Assembly (NCBI GenBank): GCA_947630435.1
Contig: CANRHO010000020.1
Span: 1-9,771 of the forward strand
Direction: 5' to 3'
Source of the DNA: an uncultured Bacilli bacterium
GTDB taxonomy: Bacteria > Bacillota_I > Bacilli_A > RF39 > UBA660
DNA length: 9,771 nt
The position numbers and the translations under genes were made by a program. Position 1 is the first letter of the stretch; the number at the start of each line of letters is the position of its first letter. This document shows, in pieces, positions 1 to 5,145 of the stretch. Below the pieces are notes generated by a model. The model did no database searches. It had not been told where the DNA came from and worked only from the letters and a program-made list of their open reading frames with translations.

Positions 1-15
1 AAAGGTTTTTAACTC

Positions 16-39
16 CCACGTGCATAGCGCGTGGATTTT
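16..39 (+). terminator. Possible terminator for a plus-strand gene left of the window
   Basis: CCACG (16-20) pairs with CGTGG (30-34) across the loop TGCATAGCG and is followed by ATTTTT on the plus strand; the minus strand has no T tail on the other side. It is markedly G+C-richer than its surroundings. The gene it would serve lies outside the window, so direction and function are inferred. Confidence 0.4.
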
Positions 40-40
40 T

Positions 41-57
41 GTTTGACTTCGTCAAAC
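41..57. repeat. Short inverted repeat GTTTGAC-TTC-GTCAAAC
   Basis: A perfect 7-bp inverted repeat with a 3-base centre lies between two other hairpins (16-34 and 74-106). With them it makes three stem-loops in about 90 bases at the end of the ylb operon. It could be part of a convergent terminator region or a small operator; sequence alone does not decide. Confidence 0.4.
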
Positions 58-73
58 ACCCTAAAAGGTTATT

Positions 74-106
74 AAAAGGTGTTACTTTTGATTAGTAACA
101 CCTTTT
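74..106 (-). terminator. Terminator of the alkD-ylbD-ylbE-ylbF group
   Basis: A perfect 12-bp stem (106-95 with 85-74) with a 9-base loop, ending in four T residues on each strand. It includes the final ylbF codons and stop. The symmetric arms (AAAAGGTGTTAC and its complement) suggest use from both sides between convergent genes. Confidence 0.7.
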
Positions 107-390
107 GTAATCATTTTAATTCTATGATTAATTTGGATCATTAATAAATTTATCTTATTTTGAATTTCTATGTACTCTTTTATTAAACTATTTTTTAATA
201 ATTCTTTTTTGGCAATAATAAAATCTTCTTTAACATTATATTTTTCATATAGTTCTTTAGCTTCGTTAAAATTTTTTATTAATTTTTTAGCAGTTTTATT
301 TTCTTTTATTTCACTTTTTATTTCATATAATCTTTTTTTTATTTTAGAATTATCTATCATATCAATTATTTCATATGTTTTTTCTATCAT
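82..390 (-). CDS. ylbF: YlbF/RicF-family protein, short and cysteine-free
   Basis: This is a 102-residue, almost wholly helical, highly charged protein of the Com_YlbF family, identified by helix pattern (AKKLIKNFNEAKELYEKY, then SLIKEYIEIQNKINLLMIQINHRIKMI) and by its place after ylbD-ylbE. In B. subtilis YlbF (RicF, 149 residues) acts with YmcA and YaaT as a co-factor of RNase Y and is needed for competence, biofilm and sporulation; that complex carries iron-sulfur clusters. Here the Cys-rich tail of the Bacillus protein is absent and there is no cysteine at all. A paralogue such as YmcA is an alternative. ATG follows AGGTGAT. The last codons form a strong hairpin. Confidence 0.78.
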   Translation of the reverse strand: MIEKTYEIIDMIDNSKIKKRLYEIKSEIKENKTAKKLIKNFNEAKELYEKYNVKEDFIIAKKELLKNSLIKEYIEIQNKINLLMIQINHRIKMITKGVTNQK

Positions 391-394
391 GATA

Positions 395-616
395 TCACCT
401 CAACACATTTATAAATTTACTTACCATATCTATTTTATCAATCAAATTATTAATTTTATCACTGGTTCTTAGTTTGTATTTTTCTTTTACTTCTGCGATA
501 AACATATCTATCGCATCTGGCTTTCTATTTAAGGTTTTATACCAATATGAATTCGTTCTTAAATATCTTTTATAGTCGGGATTTGAATCCAATATAACCT
601 TTATTCTGGTATCCAT
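395..616 (-). CDS. ylbE: YlbE-like protein
   Basis: A 73-residue protein of the YlbE-like family, whose function is unknown. The match rests on the N-terminal pattern (short helix, Y-RYLRTNSYWYKTLNRKPDAIDMF) and a C-terminal amphipathic helix KINNLIDKIDMVSKFINVL, the same layout as the 79-residue Bacillus protein with its W-WYRKL-R-P motif. ATG overlaps the ylbD stop, with GAGGAT in the end of ylbD as binding site. The TGA stop lies within the AGGTGAT site of ylbF, so ylbD, ylbE and ylbF are translated as a unit. No signal peptide or membrane segment is visible. Confidence 0.85.
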   Translation of the reverse strand: MDTRIKVILDSNPDYKRYLRTNSYWYKTLNRKPDAIDMFIAEVKEKYKLRTSDKINNLIDKIDMVSKFINVLR

Positions 617-984
617 TAATCCTCAAACTTTTTAAATAACTGTCTCGGTTGGTAAGAAGATGTATTTGAGGCGCTTGTTGCACCTTTTCCTGCTACAAGG
701 CCTTGTAATAATTCAATAGCTTTTTGCATGCTTCCTATACCTTTTTGAACAGAATCCATATCTACTTTTTTTATTGAATCAATTAATGATGAAAAGCTAA
801 AAGATTCATTATTTTTTTGATCTTGATTTACGCTTTTATCTTTTTTATACTTTTCCCAAACCTTATCATCATCACCGTAAAGAGTCCATATTTCATAAAA
901 CTTTTGCCAACTCATTTCTCCGTTTGATACATAACTAATTAATTCAGGTTTAGTTCTTACGAACGCTTTAAATTCCTCTTTCAA
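616..984 (-). CDS. ylbD: YlbD-like protein (putative coat protein family)
   Basis: Matches the Bacillus YlbD family. The N-terminal signature is FKAFVRTKPELISYVSNGEMSWQ then KFYEIWTLYGDDDKVW (5-43 of the chosen frame), followed by a Ser/Lys-rich linker, a helix SVQKGIGSMQKAIELLQGLV and a tail SYQPRQLFKKFED. The family is annotated as a possible spore-coat component; direct functional evidence is thin. I choose the TTG start at 984 (122 residues): AGGTGAT stands just before it, whereas the alternative GTG at 993 lies within that site. The stop TAA overlaps the ylbE ATG by one base, showing a coupled operon. Presence with ylbE and ylbF reproduces the Bacillus order. Confidence 0.85.
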   Translation of the reverse strand: MKEEFKAFVRTKPELISYVSNGEMSWQKFYEIWTLYGDDDKVWEKYKKDKSVNQDQKNNESFSFSSLIDSIKKVDMDSVQKGIGSMQKAIELLQGLVAGKGATSASNTSSYQPRQLFKKFED

Positions 985-1003
985 GATAATCACCTAATAT
1001 AGT

Positions 1004-1699
1004 TTATGCATTATTAGACTTTTTTTTCATATTCCTCAATATTATTTTATCATGTTTTAATACTCTATAAGAATCACAAATTTTACTAATCGCTTTATTA
1101 TATGTTACTTTATCTAACGTGCTTTGTTTTAAGTATTTAATCGTTTCTTCTGGAAATTTTATATAACACTCACTTATTAACCACGCCTTTGACATCATTA
1201 TATAATAAAAGTTACTTTTATCATTTTCCACATAATAAAATATTTTATTTAAATATTTTTTTGATACAAAATAATTAAGCAACATTACGAAGCAAACTCT
1301 TGTTTTCCACGGATTAATACTATTTATGTTTTTTTGTATGAATTTCAATGTTTCATCCAAATTATTTTTTATTATTTTACAATTAGCAACAACCATGTCA
1401 CATACTGCCCAATTATCTATTAGATTGGTAAAATTATTAATTTTATTTAATACTACGCTAATATCTTTTAAACTAGATATAACTAACCCTTCAACTAAGA
1501 TTTGTTCATGATAATCATGTTTTACTTTTAATAAAAAACTTTCATAGTTACCTTTGGATATTTTTTTTGCTATTTTTCGTATAACGGGTGTTCTAACTCC
1601 TATAATTTTTTTATGAGTATTTATTATTTTCTCATTAAATTTTTTGTATAAATCATCTTTGTTATCAAATAGAATTTTTAATAATTGCTCATTAGTCAT
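1004..1699 (-). CDS. AlkD-like DNA alkylation repair protein (HEAT-like repeat glycosylase family)
   Basis: This belongs to the AlkD/DNA_alkylation_repair family, which removes bulky or cationic alkylated bases using a solenoid of helical repeats. The 231 residues match the family length. Recognisable signatures are IIGVRTPVIRKIAKKI (32-47), NWAVCDMV (96-103), WKTRVCFVMLLNYF (131-144), YYIMMSKAWLISECYIKFPEET (165-186) and LDKVTYNKAISKICDSYRV (195-213). Trp97, Asp101 and Arg134 correspond to the Trp, Asp and Arg of the B. cereus AlkD active site, with the same Trp-Asp spacing, so activity is plausible. The ATG follows AGAGGT. It is the first gene after a terminator and is followed 20 bases later by ylbD, so it may head the ylb transcript. 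I see no convincing promoter before it. Confidence 0.88.
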   Translation of the reverse strand: MTNEQLLKILFDNKDDLYKKFNEKIINTHKKIIGVRTPVIRKIAKKISKGNYESFLLKVKHDYHEQILVEGLVISSLKDISVVLNKINNFTNLIDNWAVCDMVVANCKIIKNNLDETLKFIQKNINSINPWKTRVCFVMLLNYFVSKKYLNKIFYYVENDKSNFYYIMMSKAWLISECYIKFPEETIKYLKQSTLDKVTYNKAISKICDSYRVLKHDKIILRNMKKKSNNA

Positions 1700-1718
1700 A
1701 ATAATACCTCTTAATTAG

Positions 1719-2399
1719 TTATAACAAAAAGTTCAGATTATGAACTGAACTTTTATTATCATCACCTTGGCTTGATAATCTATAAGATGCTCTTATATTT
1801 GTTTTTTTATCTATCAAATGATAATACTTGATTTTCTTAACCCTAGAAATAACGTTTTCTTTAGTACTTAGGTTCATAAAATTTTTTAATATAGTATTAC
1901 AATCATCAGTTGTTTTAGAAACGTTAAATTCATCCTTTTTATAAGTCAAATTTAAAACTACATAAATAACCGAATCCTTATCATCATAATATACACTTAT
2001 TGAATCTACTAAATCTTTATTCATTAATGTTTTTTTAACTGCATATGTTGTTACGTAAATATTATCATCTTTTTTTTCACTTTTTTCTTTTACTATATCA
2101 TAACCTATTTTCTTAAATAATTTTTCTCTTTGACTAGGTTTAATTACTGCATAATTTTCAGTATATTTATTAATTGTTTTATATTTGCTTTTTTGATTTA
2201 AAACATAATTGTTTAACACACTAGAGCCAACAAAAAATAAAGCTAAAATTATTATAATTAAAATTATATATATTTTATTTTTAGTTGTTTTTTTAGAATT
2301 ATTAAATTCTTCAAAATTATCACCTGGGAACTTTTCAAACGTGATTTTTATTTCCTCTTTATTCTTATTATCATCATAAGAGGTATTTAATGGTTTCAT
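1719..2399 (-). CDS. Unrecognised single-pass membrane protein in the sigG position
   Basis: I do not recognise this 226-residue protein. It has a polar N-terminal segment (1-42: acidic middle, then KKTTKNK), one hydrophobic helix (about 43-62, with IILIIIILALFFVGSSVL) and a 165-residue polar C-terminal domain with alternating beta-like stretches (ISVYYDDKDSVIYVVLNLTY). By the positive-inside rule the N-terminus is cytoplasmic and the domain lies outside, so it would not be cleaved as a classical secreted protein. There is no transpeptidase, LysM, SPOR or protease motif that I can see. The ATG follows AGAGGTGAT at a good distance. It begins 57 bases after sigE without a convincing promoter, so it may share the spoIIGA-sigE transcript; in Bacillus the next gene is sigG. 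Its last codons form a terminator hairpin. Confidence 0.8.
   Translation of the reverse strand: MKPLNTSYDDNKNKEEIKITFEKFPGDNFEEFNNSKKTTKNKIYIILIIIILALFFVGSSVLNNYVLNQKSKYKTINKYTENYAVIKPSQREKLFKKIGYDIVKEKSEKKDDNIYVTTYAVKKTLMNKDLVDSISVYYDDKDSVIYVVLNLTYKKDEFNVSKTTDDCNTILKNFMNLSTKENVISRVKKIKYYHLIDKKTNIRASYRLSSQGDDNKSSVHNLNFLL
1722..1754 (-). terminator. Terminator after the unknown membrane protein
   Basis: A 10-bp perfect stem (1754-1745 with 1736-1727), loop of 8 and a T-rich tail on the minus strand. The hairpin lies entirely inside the last coding codons, so the protein's C-terminal residues (SVHNLNFLL) are encoded by the terminator itself. It separates the sporulation genes from the repair and ylb group. 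Confidence 0.75.
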
Positions 2400-2456
2400 G
2401 TATCAATCACCTCTAGTATAAATAATAACATTTATTTTGATTTTAAACAACTGTTT

Positions 2457-3146
2457 TTATAATTTTATTGTTTCCTTTATTTTTTTTATAACCTTTTTTT
2501 CAATCCTTGAAATATAACTTTGAGATATACTTAAACGTTCTGCCAATTCCTTTTGTGTTATTTCTTTTTCCCCAAAAAGACCATATCTTAATTTCATTAT
2601 TTCCCTATCTCTTTTAGGCAATTTATCTATTTCTTTTAAAAGTGTCATTTTAAGATCATTGTCTTCAAGTTCTTTTGTTACTAAGTCAGGATCAGTTCCT
2701 AATATATCCTCAAGATGAAGCTCATTTCCCTCTGCATCAAATGATAAAGATTCTTCTAATGATACATCAGCGTTTCTTTTTTTGTTTTTTCTTAAGTACA
2801 TCAATATTTCATTATCAATGCACCTAGATGCATAAGTAGCAAGCTTAATATTTTTATCCATTTTGTAAGTATTTATTCCTTTAATAAGTCCAATTGTTCC
2901 TATACTTACCAAGTCTTCTAAATCTATTTTTGTATTCTCGTATTTTTTAGATAAATAAACAACCAATCGTAAATTATGCTCAATAAGTTTATTTTTAGCA
3001 TCTATACTTCCATTTTGAGCTTCTGTTAAATATTTTATTTCCTCTTCCTTAGAAAGTGGTTCTGGAAGAGCATCCGTTGCCCCAACAAAAAATATCGTAT
3101 TTACTTTCTTAAATATTTTTTTAATTAATTCAATTATCTTTTTCAT
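2457..3146 (-). CDS. sigE: Sporulation sigma factor SigE precursor (pro-sigma-E)
   Basis: Mother-cell-specific sigma-70 family factor, made inactive and activated by SpoIIGA. The 229 residues show a basic amphipathic pro-sequence (MKKIIELIKKIFKKVNTI) followed by FFVGATDALPEPLS, which aligns with YYIGGSEALPPPLS around the B. subtilis cleavage site. Then come region 2 (NLRLVVYLSKKYENT, 58-72; EDLVSIGTIGLIKGINTY, 77-94; KLATYASRCIDNEILMYLR, 101-119), a charged region 3 (130-165) and region 4 with helix-turn-helix (TQKELAERLSISQSYISRIEKKVIKKIK, 197-224). The pro-sequence is about eight residues shorter than in Bacillus. The ATG follows AAAGGAG within the end of spoIIGA. SigK is the main alternative, but pairing with SpoIIGA favours SigE. 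Confidence 0.95.
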   Translation of the reverse strand: MKKIIELIKKIFKKVNTIFFVGATDALPEPLSKEEEIKYLTEAQNGSIDAKNKLIEHNLRLVVYLSKKYENTKIDLEDLVSIGTIGLIKGINTYKMDKNIKLATYASRCIDNEILMYLRKNKKRNADVSLEESLSFDAEGNELHLEDILGTDPDLVTKELEDNDLKMTLLKEIDKLPKRDREIMKLRYGLFGEKEITQKELAERLSISQSYISRIEKKVIKKIKETIKL

Positions 3147-3939
3147 ATTTCATATCTCCTTTTATAATTTTTTTATGTAATAGCAAGTCTACACCCTCTA
3201 AATTGAAATTATTGTCACTTATTCCAACCAGAACTTCATCTTCTATTTTTTTACCATTTATTACTATTTTTTTAATTTTAAAACACCTAAGCATGCTTTC
3301 GTTATTAACCGTTTTACAGGGTACTAAAATACATCTTGGACTGTATTTTTTTAAAACGTTTTTATTAATTATTAAAATTGGTCTTCTTTTATAGGGATCC
3401 ACTAAATTATTACCAGTGTCTAAAAAGCCTGTTAAATTAATCGTTTTTCTATTTAATAAGGTTATTGATACTTCATACATACTAGATAAAACTTCTTTTT
3501 GTTTTTTAGAGATTTTAACATAAATATAAAGTATTATAGGAGTTAATATAATTATTATTAACCAATTTATGCTAAAACCATTATTAAAAAAGATTAATCC
3601 CGAGTTTTTATATGAAAAACAATCATTTATAAAATATAACCCTCCACCTAAAATTATGCTTAATAAGTAAAGATATACTAAATTATTAATTGTATATTCT
3701 ATGTTTTTATATCCAAAAGACGTAAATATCATAAAAAAAGATATAATTATTTTTAATAAAAATAGCCATAAAGAACTTATATTTATAAAAAGGAAAATAA
3801 TGCTAATCGCTCCCGTTAAGGCTCCTAGTGCTATTTTATAAATCTTAACGTTTCTTCTTAGTATTAAGCAAACACATAAAAGCAAAAGAAAATCTAAGCA
3901 AAAATTAAGCAATACTACTAAATCAACGTATACTTTCAC
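3130..3939 (-). CDS. spoIIGA: SpoIIGA, pro-sigma-E processing membrane aspartic protease
   Basis: SpoIIGA sits in the mother-cell side of the sporulation septum and, when triggered by forespore SpoIIR, cleaves the pro-sequence of sigma-E. From GTG 3939 the protein has 269 residues. The N-terminal half (about 1-145) is a run of hydrophobic helices, five expected for the family. The C-terminal half is the protease domain with the aspartic motif FLDTGNNLVDP; its Asp174 corresponds to the catalytic Asp of the DSGN motif in Bacillus. The end has the family-like VDLLLHKK. An ATG at 3951 is in frame, but GTG 3939 follows GGTGAT correctly and yields MKVYVDLVVLLNF, like the family start. The coding region overlaps sigE by 17 bases, matching the substrate-protease pairing in Bacillus. 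Confidence 0.93.
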   Translation of the reverse strand: MKVYVDLVVLLNFCLDFLLLLCVCLILRRNVKIYKIALGALTGAISIIFLFINISSLWLFLLKIIISFFMIFTSFGYKNIEYTINNLVYLYLLSIILGGGLYFINDCFSYKNSGLIFFNNGFSINWLIIIILTPIILYIYVKISKKQKEVLSSMYEVSITLLNRKTINLTGFLDTGNNLVDPYKRRPILIINKNVLKKYSPRCILVPCKTVNNESMLRCFKIKKIVINGKKIEDEVLVGISDNNFNLEGVDLLLHKKIIKGDMKYEKDN

Positions 3940-3955
3940 CTTTATCACCATTTAA

Positions 3956-3989
3956 ATTATAAAAAAAAAACACTAACTAAAGTGTCGAG
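3956..3989 (-). promoter_or_regulatory. Putative Spo0A-controlled promoter of spoIIGA-sigE
   Basis: A perfect -10 TATAAT (3961-3956) lies 21 bases from TGTCGAG (3983-3989, plus strand), a 6-of-7 match to the 0A box TGTCGAA. In B. subtilis the spoIIG promoter has an over-long spacer of about 22 bases and is switched on by Spo0A~P bound near its -35, so the geometry fits. No normal -35 is found 16-18 bases upstream; that stretch is mainly a run of T. A start near 3949 leaves a leader of about ten bases. Assignment rests on one box and gene identity. Confidence 0.5.
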
Positions 3990-4020
3990 TTAGGTTATAA
4001 TTACTAAATTTTATATTATG

Positions 4021-4049
4021 TAAAAAGAATGCTTTATTTTAGCATTCTT
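4021..4049 (-). terminator. Terminator of ftsA-ftsZ
   Basis: A 9-bp perfect stem (4049-4041 with 4033-4025), loop of 7, then T residues at 4026-4022 on the minus strand. Its 5' arm starts within the ftsZ TAA stop (4050-4048). Confidence 0.8.
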
Positions 4050-5133
4050 AAAAACTTCTTCTATTTTTTAAGAAATTTGGAATATCGTCATCGTCGTCAT
4101 CATCATCTGAAATTATGTTGCTAACCCTTGGGTTAATTGTTGTAGTAGGATTTGTTTGAACAGCTTTTGCTTGTTGTTTTGCCTCCGTTTTGTCAAAACC
4201 TGTTGCTATTACAGTAACTATTACCTCATCGGTTAAGTTTTCATTTATAACGGCACCAAATATAGTATTTATGTCATTATTAGAAGCTGATCTTACAACT
4301 TCAGCCGCATCTTCTGCCTCAAACAAGGTAAGATTAGCACCACCTGTAATATTAATAATAGCATCTGTTGCTCCAGTTATATCCGTTTCAAGAAGTGGAC
4401 TTGATACCGCTTGCTTTGCAGCTTCTACTGCTCTATTTTCACCAGTTCCCATACCTATACCAATAAGTGCGTTACCGCTTTTTTCCATTACGGCTTTAAC
4501 ATCAGCAAAATCAAGGTTTATAAGACCAGTTACCGCAATTAAATCAGAAATTGATTGTACGCCCCTATGAAGAACGTTATCAACTTCATGGAAAGCCTCA
4601 ACCATTGGTGTTGATTTATCTATTATTTCTCTTAATCTATCATTTGGAATAACTATCAAAGTATCCACGTTATTTTTTAATTCTGAAAGCCCTTCAATAG
4701 CTTGTGCCATTCTTCTTTTACCTTCAAAGCTAAAAGGTTTAGTAACAATTGCAACGGTTAAGGCTCCTAAACTTTGTGCTATTTCAGCTATTACTGGAGC
4801 AGCACCCGTTCCAGTTCCACCACCCATACCACAAGTGATGAAAACCATATCAGCCCCTTTTAATGCTTCTTCTATTTCTTTTTTAGATTCAACAGCAGCT
4901 TCTCTTCCAACCTCAGGACGTCCACCAGCTCCTAATCCGGCAGAAATCTTAGAACCTATTTGAATTTTTGTTTCCGCTTTTGAACTATTTAAAACTTGTA
5001 AATCGGTATTAGCGACAATAAATTCAACTCCTCTAACACCGCACTCTATCATTCGGTTAATTGCGTTACCACCGCCACCACCTACACCGATTACTTTTAT
5101 TTTTGCTAATTGATCTACTGGTAATCCAAACAT
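4048..5133 (-). CDS. ftsZ: FtsZ, tubulin-like division GTPase
   Basis: FtsZ forms the GTP-dependent ring that directs septation, both vegetative and, in spore formers, asymmetric. The 361-residue protein carries the nucleotide loop VIGVGGGGGNAINRM (14-28), the tubulin signature GMGGGTGTGAAPV (102-114), PNDRL (163-167) and the T7 catalytic loop NLDFADVK (206-213). The globular core ends near 315. A short Gln/Thr-rich linker follows, then eight Asp in a row (343-350) and the conserved C-terminal peptide IPNFLKNRRSF that binds FtsA and SepF-type partners. AAGGAGG stands 7 bases before the ATG and directly after the ftsA stop, 12 bases away. The gene is visibly richer in G+C than its neighbours, as expected for a Gly/Ala-rich conserved protein. 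Confidence 0.98.
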   Translation of the reverse strand: MFGLPVDQLAKIKVIGVGGGGGNAINRMIECGVRGVEFIVANTDLQVLNSSKAETKIQIGSKISAGLGAGGRPEVGREAAVESKKEIEEALKGADMVFITCGMGGGTGTGAAPVIAEIAQSLGALTVAIVTKPFSFEGKRRMAQAIEGLSELKNNVDTLIVIPNDRLREIIDKSTPMVEAFHEVDNVLHRGVQSISDLIAVTGLINLDFADVKAVMEKSGNALIGIGMGTGENRAVEAAKQAVSSPLLETDITGATDAIINITGGANLTLFEAEDAAEVVRSASNNDINTIFGAVINENLTDEVIVTVIATGFDKTEAKQQAKAVQTNPTTTINPRVSNIISDDDDDDDDIPNFLKNRRSF

Positions 5134-5145
5134 CTTATTTCCTCC

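Noticed and set aside
170..472. Plus-strand open frame rich in Phe, Ile and Ser
   Set aside because: It is antisense to ylbF and ylbE, has no ribosome binding site, and its hydrophobic composition is that expected from the complement of Lys/Glu-rich helices.
1326..1511. Plus-strand frame of 61 codons
   Set aside because: Antisense to the AlkD-like gene; no ribosome binding site. The frame at 3203-3394, antisense to spoIIGA, was dropped for the same reason.
1718..1723. Extended -10 (TGTTATAAC) for the AlkD-like gene
   Set aside because: No -35, it overlaps the terminator tail, and the start would fall in the ribosome binding site.
2404..2443. Promoter (TATACT at 2420-2415) for the unknown membrane gene
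   Set aside because: No matching -35 for sigma-A or sigma-E, and transcription would begin inside the ribosome binding site.
4190..4570. 126-codon plus-strand open frame
   Set aside because: It is the antisense shadow of ftsZ, produced by its Gly/Ala-rich codons, and matches no family I know.
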